Assembly: GCA_963576735.1 (NCBI GenBank)
Contig: OY755171.1
Location: 21,550,182 to 21,614,181, forward strand
DNA from: Bedellia somnulentella
Lineage: Eukaryota; Arthropoda; Insecta; Lepidoptera; Bedelliidae
Length of the DNA: 64,000 bases
Reading direction: 5' to 3'
Made by a program: the position numbers and the translations under genes. This document shows positions 40,386 through 51,238 of this stretch, one piece after another (the stretch's first letter is position 1; every line of letters begins with the position of its first letter). The notes under the pieces were generated by a model, which worked only from the letters and a program-made list of their open reading frames with translations, ran no database searches and was not told where the DNA came from.

Positions 40386-41277
40386 TGTATGTATTTATAT
40401 ATGAATAAGCCCTCACTTTAATATTTAGCTATGTTTTTCATCAAATAACTATCTGTCGTTTGTCAATGTATGTTATTTATGTGATTTGCACACTTCAGTC
40501 TATTAATCTATATATTATTAATTTAATGATATGTTCGAAAGTTTAAGAATTAAATGCGGCATCAAGCGCCATCTATCAGTCTCAATTATATACGAGCGAG
40601 AGAATTGCAAACAACACACAATATTAGAGCATAAAATGAAGATAAAATGGCCTTTTTATAGTCTCTAAAAAAGTTAAAAGACAAGCTCCAGCATTAAATA
40701 GACGTGAAATTAAGATACGCGGTCATATTACACAATTAGTCCTCGAAGTCCCCAGTGACACCATAAACAGTGTCGAGGGAGTTTATTTATAATTGTTAAA
40801 TAGTTATTTTATGGTAACTGCAATTCATCCAATATAAATAATAAATAGTTTTCTTACACATCAAAAATAATTAAACAATTTTACACAAAATACATTTTGC
40901 GATCTCTTTCTTATAACCTTTGGATAGTAAGGTTACCACACATTACAATATTGAATAATGTATGAACGGGTTTAACATAGCTAATAATTCATTCGGACGC
41001 AGCACCTTAATCTCGCATCTGAGTTCCACCGAGTGTCTACTACGTTGTGATGTGAACTGTTTGAGAAGGCTCGATGGATCGCTCCTGTCAGATTAACTGA
41101 TTAGTTTAATGTGTTAATTTTATTGCGTTTTCAAAACGGATAACCTGTGGTTTTGTGATGATGTTTCGTTGTTGATTATTGAGATAAAAATTTTGTTTTA
41201 AAAATACACTATTGAATCATATTTTTTGTATCGTTGAGAAGTTCTTAATTTTAAATAGATAATTGACAAGTTGATGA
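40386..41277. other. Non-coding stretch, nothing recognised
   Basis: No supported ORF, RNA or repeat family. Confidence 0.45.
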
Positions 41278-41279
41278 TT

Positions 41280-41460
41280 TCGTGGCCTAGTTGGTGGGTG
41301 ACAGTTTTTGGGTCTAGAGGTCTTAGGTTTAAATCCCGCTGCGAGCATTCATTTGTATGGAGAATATTAATGTGTGTATCGAAAGTTTGGATAGTGTGTA
41401 ATATATTTTCAAGTTAGTGCCCCTTACCACAAGTTACTATTGCCTTTTATACAGACAATT
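41280..41460 (+). mobile_element. tRNA-derived SINE-like sequence
   Basis: A-box-like 'tcgtggcctagttggtgggt' and B-box-like 'ggtttaaatcccgc' ~50 bp apart, followed by 'gagcattcatttgtatggag' and 'gtgtgtatcgaaagtttgga'. Its family differs from B. The 3' end is not defined. Confidence 0.5.
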
Positions 41461-41944
41461 TTATTCTGTGTAATGTGTTTACTACATATATAAAAAAGAT
41501 ACTTATTACTACAAACCCGAAATACATCATTGTACACATCAACTACTATATTATATTGCTTGCTTATTCATATCTAGAATAATCATACCAAATCCCGCGC
41601 GTTAATTACAGCAAGCTTTTCAATCGGTTCTTAGGTTTCTGCATTAAGCAAACTAATAGCCGACAGTCTAAACCGCATTGGTTTTCATGAATCCAGTTCA
41701 AATACAACGTTAAACATAATTAAAAAGCATATCTACTTGTTATTTGCATGAAAGCGGCGGGACTAAACATGGTTTGAATGGTACTATTAAGTGTAGGAAA
41801 CTCACCGAGTCCCCCGGGGTCGCTCTCGTCGTCTGGGGGTGGCGTAGTAAGCGATGATATGTACAGATAATTACAACTTTTATGGAATATTAAGCAGAGT
41901 AGTCTGTAGACCACTATGCTTGACAAAGTCTTTTTTGTATCTTT
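41461..41944. other. Non-coding stretch
   Basis: A 68-codon minus frame (41720-41926) has a Pro/Asp-rich centre (PPPDDESDPGGLGE) from a GC-richer patch at 41805-41850. It is not recognised and probably not a gene. Confidence 0.35.
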
Positions 41945-41956
41945 AAGTACAACTTA

Positions 41957-42160
41957 GCCGTGTAGTGCCGGCTTAGAATGTCGCTACCCCTTTTTACCCA
42001 CGGGTGTCGTAAGAGGCGACTAAGGGTATTGGGGCTTTTTATTGGATTTTCGGGTGATGCTGTTGGAGACCCATCACCAAAAACCTTTATTTTTACTATC
42101 TTTTCTCCATTCAACTTCCATAAGTGTATATAATATAGCCGTGAGTATATGTATGTATGT
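41957..42160 (+). mobile_element. Family A element, internally deleted at the hairpin
   Basis: It is flanked by a 12-bp duplication with one mismatch (AAGTACAACTTA at 41945-41956, AAGTGCAACTTA at 42161-42172). The segment between 'cataagtg' and TATAGCCGTGAG, including CCCCTT...GGG, is missing. The outer TAGCC and the GTGAGTATATG end remain. Confidence 0.88.
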
Positions 42161-42307
42161 AAGTGCAACTTAATGTATGTGGTTAAATTTTAGGGTTTTT
42201 AACGGATGCTAGATTATAACATAAGCTACTAGAAATCGTTACATAAACTTGATCGGCCACTAATACTGCACAATAAAAAAGTAAATAATCTAAATAAGGT
42301 AAATAGC

Positions 42308-44839
42308 AAAATTCAAGTCGAAAATTCTCCTGCAGCGCAGTTTTGGTAGTATAGATTTGGATAGGCTGCGACACGATGCTTCGAATATTGATTGGACGGA
42401 ATGTACCGTAGGGGATACTATTGATGAAAAAGTTAAAAAATTTAATACCTTACTCACGTCACTTTACGATATTCATGCTCCGGTAAAAGCCGTTAAAATG
42501 AGACATTTTCCTGCACCATGGCTCACTGACGAAATTAGAGATCTCTTGTCAAAGAAAACTCGGGCCCAGTCTAAGTTTAAATCACGGCCGTCTGATCTAA
42601 ATAAGGAAAAGTTTGTGGCGATTCGAAATCACTGCAATAGGGTGTGTAGGGATGCACAGCGACACCACATTCATGATTCCGTTGAGAATGGCGATCCGGC
42701 TAAAGTCTGGAAGTTTCTTAGATCCTTAGGAGTTGGAAAATCTCGTCAAGATTCAATCCCGAAAGATCTGGACCTTACCTCACTTAATAATCATTTTACC
42801 TCAACGTCTACCTTTGATGGTATTAAAAAAGCTGACACTCTGCAATTTCTTTCTACACTTCCAACTCCGGATTATCCTCCCTTTACTATTTGTCAATTCT
42901 CCGATTGTGATGTTAAGAAGAATATTATGTCAATTACATCAAACGCAACAGGTGGTGATAGTATAAGTCGTAAAATGATTTTGCCTATACTTGACATAAT
43001 AATTCCCACCATTACTGATATCCTCAATAACTCCATAACCTCAGGATCATTTCCGACGGTATGGAAAGAAGCCCAAGTCACCCCGATTCCTAAAAAAGTT
43101 AATCCAAAATCCTTCTCTGAATATCGCCCTATATCTATCCTCCCTTTCCTTTCTAAAGTCCTTGAACGACTTGTACACAGACAATTAAATGATTTCCTGA
43201 CTAAAAATGATCTACTTAATCCTTTCCAATCTGGTTTCCGCCCTTCCCACAGTACCGTTACGGCTTTGGTTAAAATTACTGATGACATACGTTTGGGGAT
43301 GGACAAGGGATTACTGACTGTTCTATCACTGCTTGACTTTAGTAGCGCATTTAATTCTGTTGACTTTGATATATTATTGGCTTTGCTTCGTTCTATTAAC
43401 ATATCTCCAACGGTGATTGACTGGTTTCGTAGTTATCTACAGGGGCGTCGGCAGCGCATTCGCATCGAAGATTCTTATTCTCCGTGGTGTGATTTAATTG
43501 CCGGTGTTCCACAGGGTGGTGTGTTGTCTCCTCTCTTATTTGCTATATTTATTAATAGTATTTCTCATCAACTCACTTCTTCCTACCACCTTTATGCAGA
43601 TGATCTTCAAATTTACACACAAGCAAATCTTGATCAATTGAATATGTCCATTGGCCTGATTAATGGTGATCTGGAGCGCATTTTGCGTTGGAGTGAGGCA
43701 TATGGGCTAGTAGTCAATCCAAATAAATCACAAATAATAATAGTCGGTAGTTCTCGAATGATTTCTAGGATTGATTACAAATCACTGCCACCTGTGTTAT
43801 TTGATGGAAAATCAATCTCTTTTAGCCCCGTGGTAAGGAACTTAGGCATTATGATCGATTGCAATTTATCTTGGGTACCCCAATTAGAATCGGTAAGCCG
43901 AAGGATGTTCGCGTCAGCGGGCTCCCTCAGGAGACTGCGTAATTTTCTACCTACTGCTAACAAAACTGCGTTAGCTCAATCTCTACTCCTTCCAATTTTG
44001 GATTACGCTGATACCTGTTATCTTGATTTAACGGAAGAACAGCTAAATAAATTAGAGTGTCTCCAAAACTTATGCATAAGGTTTGTTTTTGGATTGCGTA
44101 AGTATGATCACGTGTCTGTTTATCGTTCTAAACTTAAGTGGCTTCCTATTCGCCTCCGCCGAAATGCGCATACTTTGTCTCTTCTTTACTCTATCTTGTT
44201 CAATCCTGCCACCCCTTTCTATCTAAAAGAACGTTTTCAATTTCTATCTTCTTCCCATAACCTTAATTTACGTTCAGACCATAATCTTCAATTAACCATT
44301 CCCTCTCATTCAACCAATTTCTATGGCTCCTCTTTTTCTGTACACGCTGTGCAATTGTGGAACGCACTTCCTGTGGAGGTGCGACTGGCTAAATCCCTTA
44401 ATGTGTTCAAGGATCTGGTGAAACAACACTATCTCACTGAAGCGCTGTAATACTGTTGCTTTTTAAATTATATGTATTAATTATATTTCTAAAACGTATT
44501 TGTGTATTTTATTTAGGTATTTGTATTGCTTGTATATATAAAAGTATGTAGTTATGTATGTATGTGTGTTCATATGTGTGTAATATGTACCTATATTATT
44601 TTGTGTAATTAATATTTATGTTATTATTTATTATTTCAATTAAATAAGTTAGTTTTAAAGTAAGCTTGTTTTGTGCATCTACCTAGATAACTAATTTACC
44701 GATCTCACCTTCCAAAGGTTGTCTGGAAGAGATCGCTTTTAGCGATAAGACCGCCGATTGTACCTCACTGTAAACTATATGATAATTTCTTTTGTAAATT
44801 TGTGTTTGATGTACAATAAAGAGTTATTCTATTCTATTC
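42308..44839 (+). mobile_element. 5'-truncated LINE (CR1/Jockey-group), RT frame open
   Basis: 2.53 kb between target duplications TAAATAGC (42300-42307 and 44840-44847). The endonuclease is mostly lost at the 5' truncation, where the reading frame is already open. The 3' UTR of ~390 bp has two hairpins (CTTCCA.../...TGGAAG and ATCGCT-TTT-AGCGAT) and ends in a (TTCTA) repeat after AATAAA. Other copies lie at 3341-3487 and 33299-35505. Confidence 0.92.
42309..44450 (+). CDS. LINE reverse transcriptase (N-terminally truncated)
   Basis: The frame is open from the truncation point to the TAA at 44448. There is no native ATG start; the element's own start was lost. Conserved order: WKEAQVTPIPKK, then YRPISILPFLSKVLERLV, then NPFQSGFRPSHSTVTAL, SLLDFSSAFNSVDFDILL, GVPQGGVLSPLLFAIF, catalytic YADD at 43593-43604, and VVNPNKSQ. 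A C-terminal thumb/connection follows, with HAVQLWNALPVEVR near the end, a common ending in CR1/Jockey-group elements. No stop or frameshift is seen across ~710 codons, so the insertion is young although dead on arrival. The exact clade was not resolved. Confidence 0.9.
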   Translation, partial: KFKSKILLQRSFGSIDLDRLRHDASNIDWTECTVGDTIDEKVKKFNTLLTSLYDIHAPVKAVKMRHFPAPWLTDEIRDLLSKKTRAQSKFKSRPSDLNKEKFVAIRNHCNRVCRDAQRHHIHDSVENGDPAKVWKFLRSLGVGKSRQDSIPKDLDLTSLNNHFTSTSTFDGIKKADTLQFLSTLPTPDYPPFTICQFSDCDVKKNIMSITSNATGGDSISRKMILPILDIIIPTITDILNNSITSGSFPTVWKEAQVTPIPKKVNPKSFSEYRPISILPFLSKVLERLVHRQLNDFLTKNDLLNPFQSGFRPSHSTVTALVKITDDIRLGMDKGLLTVLSLLDFSSAFNSVDFDILLALLRSINISPTVIDWFRSYLQGRRQRIRIEDSYSPWCDLIAGVPQGGVLSPLLFAIFINSISHQLTSSYHLYADDLQIYTQANLDQLNMSIGLINGDLERILRWSEAYGLVVNPNKSQIIIVGSSRMISRIDYKSLPPVLFDGKSISFSPVVRNLGIMIDCNLSWVPQLESVSRRMFASAGSLRRLRNFLPTANKTALAQSLLLPILDYADTCYLDLTEEQLNKLECLQNLCIRFVFGLRKYDHVSVYRSKLKWLPIRLRRNAHTLSLLYSILFNPATPFYLKERFQFLSSSHNLNLRSDHNLQLTIPSHSTNFYGSSFSVHAVQLWNALPVEVRLAKSLNVFKDLVKQHYLTEAL

Positions 44840-44847
44840 TAAATAGC

Positions 44848-45199
44848 TAATTCATCACAAAAGATCGTTTCTGTCACCATTGTTCTCCGCTCATATGAAA
44901 ATTTATTTTATATGTGTGAACTGTTTTGAACTTTTATTTTTTTAGAGGCATATATATTATTGTGTTGAAACGTAACGAGTTCCAAGAATATATTTATTAC
45001 AAAATGCCAAATCAGATAGGTTAACTTTGATAACTTCGAAATAAAACAAAAAAAGATTCCTACAGCATTATCAAGGATAAATAAGTTTAATATTTAATTC
45101 AAAGATTGCCTTAACCCTTACAGTTTCAGAATCGGCTATCAAGCTTTTTATCATATCTCTTTCAATATTTTGAAGCAATAAATGGTATGCTTTGTGTAA
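44848..45199. other. Non-coding stretch, nothing recognised
   Basis: AT-rich; no feature. Confidence 0.45.
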
Positions 45200-45207
45200 A
45201 ATTCGTC

Positions 45208-46232
45208 GAAGATTTGTCAAAGTAAGCTCGTTTTACAAATAATTCTCACGAACCGGGCGGTGCTGCGCTACGGAAAACTTTAAATTTAAAATATTTATTG
45301 AAAACCGGAATGTATGTATGTATTTATTTAAATGATGTCTCAAATATGTAATATTTTCAAGGAGCAATTCTATATTTACTTTAGCATAGAATAGTTATTT
45401 ATTTTTTTTCTTCGAAAACTCAACTACAATCAAAGTTATTTTGCAAAAACGAATAATACCACCGACATGTAGATTAGTGAAGACCTACTTTGCAACGGCC
45501 AGCAACAAGATGGAACCTTTATGTTTATTATGTTTATGTTTATGTACAAATTTAAAAAAATAACATTTTTGCTCTATTTTTTATTATGTGTGCTAAAAAT
45601 TAAAAGAATAAAATAAAGCATATTTTTTTTCAGCAAAACTCTGTAAAAATAGCAGTGGCAGAAATCGTATCATTTTTAACTACTCCTAGTACATCTTTGA
45701 AACTTTGTTACAGTACTATAAGGAACGCGAGATAGACAGAGACTATTAATTGTAACGTCGAATAACACTAGCAAACTGTTCCCGCCGAGCTCAGAATATT
45801 TAATCTTTCAAAACAATGCTTGCTATTTTCTTACTACACCCGCGTTGATTAAAAATATATTGGATCGCCGCAAAATTTAATACTTTAGTTAAAACTTCTT
45901 CATTGAATTACTTTATTATATCTTCACTGACGATGTCACTCCCCAGCTTTATAATTACAATGTTTTGAAGGTTAAATATTAATTTTATTCCTTTTGATTC
46001 AGTACTTCTTCTTATATTAATGTACGTACTGAAGACTTGAGAGTTAGGCATCTGAAATATTACTTTTTATGCGTAAATAAATGAGTTGATGTATGATTGC
46101 TATGTCTTGTGGCCCAAATAGGGTCTTGTAATAAAAATCACTTTTTCTCTTAAACGCAAACTCAACGGTTGGAAAGGTATCGATAATAAACGTAATATCC
46201 AAGTTGTTAAATCAAGAAAATAACTATTAGAA
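45208..46232. repeat. Long duplication, copy 1 (partner 56613-57890)
   Basis: More than 900 bp aligned in the same orientation with few differences: 'tttgtcaaagtaagctcg', 'aatgatgtctcaaatatgta', 'gcaacggccagcaacaagat', 'ctgttcccgccgagctcaga' and 'gaagacttgagagttaggca'. Here a ~340-bp stretch of copy 2 that includes its palindrome is absent; a short TTTATG-rich piece occupies the place. No ORF is supported. Confidence 0.88.
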
Positions 46233-46716
46233 TGTATGATTAAAAAGCCTTCCTACTACTTAAGGGATGATATAAAATCATAACATAACAAAACATAAAC
46301 GTTCATGCCGAATATCCCCGAAGGTGTTGGCAGTGGTACTAATACTTCTGAACATCACGTGACTTTGTCAAATAAAAAATAATAAAATATAAAAATAGTA
46401 AAATAAAATCAGTTAACGTAATATATATGAAATGAAGACATAGCCTTAATAAAAAAAGTTGCTTCAAATAAGCAGGATGCTAAAAGTCTTGTACTCTTTG
46501 CCGTGTTGGTGAGCAGTCAAAGAAGAATTTCTTGTTGAAAGTGCAAAATAAAACTTGTGATCTTCACTAAAGAGTTTAAAAGAAATTGCTCTTGGGCGTT
46601 GAATTTTCGGTAGTCTGTAATTTCTTACATAAAGCGATTTATTTATGAACTTTGTGAATAGGTTATTGAAACCAGACCATTTAAATTACTCTTATGTGTA
46701 AAATGCATAAAATTAA
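46233..46716. other. Non-coding stretch with a SINE fragment
   Basis: Apart from the family B fragment at 46281-46368, nothing is recognised. Confidence 0.4.
46281..46368 (-). mobile_element. Family B SINE 3' fragment
   Basis: On the minus strand: the last ~85 bp, with GTCACGTGATGTTCAGAAGT, ACCTTCGGGG and GGCATGAACG plus a TTTTG/TTATG tail. Confidence 0.75.
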
Positions 46717-46962
46717 TGCCGTGTAGTGTTGGCTTATAATAACACTACCCCATTTCTACCCGTGGGTGATCGTAAGAGGCGACTAAGGGTATAGGGGCTT
46801 TTTAAGTGATTTTTGGGCGATGTGGTTGGAGACCCGTCACCAAAAACCTTTATTATTACCATCTTTTCCCAATCAACTTCCAAAAGTGGCTGAGGAATTT
46901 TTCATTCCAAAGCTCTGGCTACCCCGTTAAGGGATTTATAGCCGTAAGTATATGTATGTATG
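46717..46962 (+). mobile_element. Family A element, full length
   Basis: GCCGTGTAGTGTTGGCTTAT ... TATAGCCGTAAGTATATGTATG. The flanks share CATAAAAT, a probable target duplication. Confidence 0.88.
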
Positions 46963-47708
46963 TATACATAAAATAAAAAAAATTGCCATGATGCGAAATT
47001 GATTTTAATTGAGCAATGAACAATGTCTGCCAAACAAACATGCTTAAATTATTAAAAGCAGCATTTGTTAGCAGTAAAACGACATGTAATTTAGAGTATG
47101 TCACAAAAACATTTTCTTTCCCTAAGGATCTGGATCTACTGCGAAGTGCATCTTCTTACAAAAATGTGCCCATGTGCTTGTAGGACAGTATTGTTGCCAT
47201 ATATTTTTTTACCTTAAATTATTCAATATACGAGTATTACAAAACTTCCCGTTCAAAGTTGGAACCGAATTAAATTCTTATATTAAATACTGAAACTATT
47301 GAAGAGTTAGTACCCTGCAGATTGGTTGGAGATTGCAAGTATTATAAAAATGTGTATTTACAATACTGCTTTCATTTAAGTTTAAGTTTATCACAATAAC
47401 ACTGGCTTTCAACAGTTGGAAATATAAAACAATTCTACATATATTCTACTCAAATAGACCTGCTATAGCCAATATGGTTCACGTGCATTACATAAAATTT
47501 AGTTATTGAATTATGTATGAGCAGACCTAACCGTAGCGATCAATTCATTTATACACGGATACAGCAACTCTAATCCGGTTTCTGAATCAAACGGAGTGCC
47601 TTTTACGGTTTAATTAAACTTGATAGATTTCTCAACTTACAAAACTACCTTGTTCCATCTCTGGATAAATTTTCACTGTCAAAATAAATTATTCAATTAT
47701 TTTGAAAC
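46963..47708. other. Non-coding stretch, nothing recognised
   Basis: AT-rich; no supported feature. Confidence 0.45.
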
Positions 47709-47960
47709 CTACATACGTATAAATACTCAAGGCTATAAATCGCTAAAAGCAGGAGCCAGAGCTTCGGAATACTAAAATTCTTTGGTCACTTTTGGAAGTT
47801 GAATGGGGAAAATATAGTAAAATTAAGTTGGTTGGTGTTAGGTCTCCAGCCACATCGTCCAAATATCACTTCTAAAAGCGGTTAAGGAATTTTTAATTTT
47901 GAAATTTTGAATCCTTTTTGGGGACTTATAGTTATGAGTATATATACGTATGTATTTATG
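47709..47960. mobile_element. Two family A fragments in head-on arrangement
   Basis: A minus-strand piece (47709-47866) is followed by a plus-strand 3' end (47867-47960: 'cttctaaaagcggttaagga' ... 'gttatgagtatatatacgta'). Together they make a degenerate inverted repeat. This could be a 5' inversion during retrotransposition (twin priming) or two events. Confidence 0.6.
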
Positions 47961-48020
47961 TTCGAAAAACTATAGAAAGTACTTAATAAAACAGACATCA
48001 AAATATAGATTTTGTTGTTA

Positions 48021-48825
48021 ATCTCCGGTTTTTTAAAAGAAGCGTCTACAACGTTCATATAAACATAACATAACATACATAACATAAACGTTCACGCCCC
48101 GTTTATCCCCGAAGGGGTTGGCAGAGGTACCAATACTCCTGAACTCACATGGCAAGCGCCATCTAGTTTCCAGAGAAGGTACCCACGTTTTGCTTAGACA
48201 GCATACTCACGTGATAGGGGGCAGGCCTATCGCCGTTTTGTACGAATACACTGTCACATGACTAAGTACAACTCAGCCATGTGGGTTTCCTCACGATGTT
48301 TTCCCTCACCGTCTCATATAACTTTATATTGTAATTGAAAAAGAACATATAGAACACAAGGTTGACCACGTCTAGTTATTACCACTCTCATATTTTATTT
48401 CTTTGCAAATGATGACTATGTTAACTATGATAACTGTGTCAGCTTAGAATAGCACTTCCCCATTTTTTGTAATAGCAAGTACAGGATGCTGGTAAAAATA
48501 ATTAAACGTGTCATAATAGTTGGGGCCAATGGTCTCCCATGGCATCTAAAATAGGAAGTGGGAAGAATAGAATTTTTATACTCTACTTTATTTACAACTC
48601 AATCAAGGTCGGTTTATGCTGCGGAATTATGTATCGCTAACTATTTGTTCGGGTGCCGTACCTAAACCGTCGCGCCGCTGTCCCTCCCAAAATGCATTAT
48701 ATACTTAGTGATAACTAGAAAGGTTTTTACAGATACTGTTTTTCTGTGACGGCTATGTCAACAAATACTAAAATCTGGTCAAAATAATAAATATCTATAC
48801 GGGCAAAATAATAAATATAACATTT
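48021..48825. repeat. Segmental duplication, copy b (left part)
   Basis: Partner of 1-932 and of 1176-1210. It contains the inserted SINE 48062-48312 and lacks family A at the site matching 933. Non-coding. Confidence 0.85.
48062..48312 (-). mobile_element. Family B SINE, 5'-truncated variant
   Basis: The same subfamily block 'cacatggcaagcgccatcta' as the copy at 23965. The flanks carry TCATATAA on both sides (about 48055-48062 and 48313-48320). Copy a of the segmental duplication shows the empty site near positions 37-48. Confidence 0.88.
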
Positions 48826-48913
48826 TAAAATAGCTGGCTTATGGCTTGCAGAACAGTAGATAAAACACTAATTAAAGTGAAAATAATCAATATTTATTGT
48901 TAAAAATCAATAA

Positions 48914-49192
48914 TCACTGAATAATCAGCGCTGGTTTGGATTTCGAAGGGCGCCCCCTTTTTCTTTTCTGGCCGATAAGCACATTTTTTGATTCTGGTGG
49001 GGGGTTGGCCAGCTTTAAGCGTATGGCTAATCCGATAATGTTTGCACATATATTTCTTGTAATTTGTCTCCACCCCTTTGATATTTTTTTCATTAAAATT
49101 ATAAATTGATGTATTAAATTGGTAACGAATACTATTAATTTAATATCTGCACGAAATAAAATGTTACTACCGTATTGGTGACAAAATATCAA
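48914..49192 (-). pseudogene. Possible transposase C-terminal fragment (piggyBac-like?)
   Basis: 92 codons, minus strand. The C-terminal third is basic and Pro-rich (LANPPPESKNV ... KRKRGRPSKSKPALIIQ) with an AT-hook-like RGRPSK. The part before it (ISKGWRQITRNICANIIGLAI) faintly resembles the region after the catalytic core of piggyBac-like transposases. The copy b insertion that carries it has no equivalent in copy a. Low confidence. Confidence 0.3.
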
Positions 49193-49648
49193 ATAAAAAG
49201 GAGTCGCAGTCAGGGATCGATAATCGATTTATTTGGTGACAGATCTACCATTCTGAGCACAGAGCTATTATTTAAGTAACAAAACTGTTATTATAAGAAC
49301 GAAGTTTATATTCATAACATAACATAACATAAACGTTCACGCCGAATATCCCCGAAAGGGTTGGCAGAGGTACTAATACTTCTGAACATCACGTGACTTT
49401 GTCACCTGGTGTTCAGAGTACCCACGTTTTGCTTGGACAGTGTACTCACGTGATAGGGGGCAGGCCTATCGCCGTTTTGTACGAATACACTGTCACATGA
49501 CTAAGTACAACTCAGCCATGTGGGTTTCCTCACGATGTTTTCCCTCACCGTTAACAACCATGATAAATTAACCACACATATGTCCTTAGAAAAGACAAAT
49601 TGGTGTAGGCCCGACCCAGGATTTGAACACTAGTCGTTTGCACGATAA

Positions 49649-50640
49649 CCCTCAATTCACTACCTACTAAAGTATAACACAATTCACTAGTATGGGTCCC
49701 ATGGACCCACATTTTTGACAGGTAAAAAAAAATACAACACGTGACATTTTTAATCAAATATTCTTTTATTTTAAAGCATTACTCTCTTAATCATTTAGTA
49801 ACTGCCAAAACAAACTTAAAAAATAGCTATTTCCCCTAGTAAATGAGTAACATTTATATCTTATAATACTGAGCCCCTTTTGGCATGGCACGGCTTTAAA
49901 AAATCACATTTAAAATTATAAAGAATTAGGAACTTCTTTGAGGTATTTTTTCTTAAATCTATTACTTATACAACAAAAAAAAACAAAAAACCTATATATA
50001 TTCTATACAAAAATTCAAAACGTGCAATGGTTGAACTTGGACCATTGGACCATTTAAAAACGATTTTTTCCATAATAGTAGTTCAGATCTCTGTTTGCTC
50101 TTTGTGGGCCATCACCGTCGTCATCATCTGATGACGTTTCCGAAAACTCAGAATTTGTATCATGTTCACTCAGAATGTACTCTCACCATCTTCGTCATCA
50201 GAATCCAAGTTCTCATAAGCCAAATGAGACGTATGAACAGGTGGTGGTGAGCTAGGTGTGCGAACTTCTTCGTTATCTGTCTCGCCATTTTCTTCCACGA
50301 GCCAATTATTTATTAACTCAGATGCTTCATCATCATTTACGTTCACTAAGCTCGGTCCAGGTCTATTTCGATCCATGTTTGTATCCTAAAACACGAAAAA
50401 GAAAGATTGTAATAAAGCTGATAACACTAACACAATTCACTAGTATGGGTCCATGGGACCCATATAAGCAAATATACTCACCTTGCGAGCGGCGCAAACG
50501 CACGTCCTATCGCTGTCGCGTTCGGCGCGGCACTACAGGAAGGTACAGGACCGCGCATGAACTTGAGCGCTAAGAGTATGAAATAGCAAGTGTTTTAAGA
50601 TTTGGTATGGGTCCATTGGACCCAGGTAGTGAATTAAGGG
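49649..50640 (-). mobile_element. Non-autonomous piggyBac-like element with ATAA target
   Basis: 992 bp with ends CCCTCAATTCACTACCT and CCCTTAATTCACTACCT (inverted). ATAA is duplicated at 49645-49648 and 50641-50644. CCC termini with a 4-bp target are piggyBac features, though TTAA is the norm. Palindromic GGGTCC/GGACCC sites occur near both ends and internally (49693, 50447, 50609). The block 'aacacaattcactagtatgg' is present both near the left end and at 50432. It carries only a broken transposase N-terminus. Confidence 0.85.
50015..50376 (-). pseudogene. piggyBac-like transposase N-terminal relic
   Basis: It starts at the ATG at 50376 (MDRNRPGPSLVNVNDDEASE). The acidic N-terminal region (SDDEDGE, ETSSDDDDGDGP) is typical of piggyBac-type proteins. 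After one frameshift near 50180 the frame reads through the acidic stretch to YYYGKNRF. After a second one near 50050 it reads KWSNGPSS, together the conserved 'YGKN..KW' start of the transposase core. The rest, including all catalytic Asp residues, is deleted. Confidence 0.7.
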
Positions 50641-50756
50641 ATAACCGAGTGTTCTACCCACTGGGCTATCACGGTTGCTATTCATGTAATGCAATATAAT
50701 TTTATTGGTTATCGATCTCTTATTTTACACATATATTAACATTAATTTGATAATTC

Positions 50757-50820
50757 CTTAGCTCTGGCTACCCCTTTCTTGGGATTTATAGCCGTGAGTA
50801 TATGTATGTATGTATGTATG
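50757..50820 (+). mobile_element. Family A element, minimal 64-bp copy
   Basis: Only CTTAGCTCTGGCTACCCC ... TATAGCCGTGAGTATATG and TATG repeats. It has a clean 10-bp target duplication TTGATAATTC (50747-50756 and 50821-50830). This is direct evidence that the hairpin plus microsatellite can be integrated by itself as an extreme 5' truncation. Confidence 0.9.
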
Positions 50821-50957
50821 TTGATAATTCATACCTGGGAACAATTTCTGTTTATCTGAGAACGAAAATATTTTGTGGCGATAGATCTAATTATTAGGTG
50901 ATACAACTTGATGACAAATATAAATTTTGGTGATAGAAAATATCCACACAAAAATTC

Positions 50958-51165
50958 CCACATAAAATTCCAGGTAAAATCTAATACCTTCCTTTGGCAC
51001 TAGATGGCGTTGCGTTACTTCTACATCGCGCGCGGTATGAATTCTTTTAAACTTTTCTTTATATAGGTGTTCACCTATAATACTAATACACTTTTACAAT
51101 CTGCATTAAATTATATGAATTTTTGACGATCTACAGTTATTAGTTACGGCTAGGCTATAGATTTA
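50958..51165. repeat. Segmental duplication, copy b (middle part)
   Basis: Partner of 1215-1420. Confidence 0.75.
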
Positions 51166-51238
51166 ATAAATACAAAAATATAATTTTAAATAATTCAAAT
51201 AAATTTACATATGCAATTTACAACTTACTTACTAATAT

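Larger units (their letters stand above)
49316..50678 (-). mobile_element. Family B SINE interrupted by a piggyBac-type element
   Basis: SINE parts 49316-49648 and 50641-50678 join into one full copy. The head (minus) is GATAGCCCAGTGGGTAGAAC. A TATTCAT target duplication lies at 49309-49315 and 50679-50685. Confidence 0.88.

Noticed and set aside
48914..50376. One piggyBac gene made of the 50376-50015 N-terminus and the 49192-48914 fragment
   Set aside because: The left TIR of the relic (49649) and a SINE body (49316-49648) lie between them, so the downstream fragment is outside the element.
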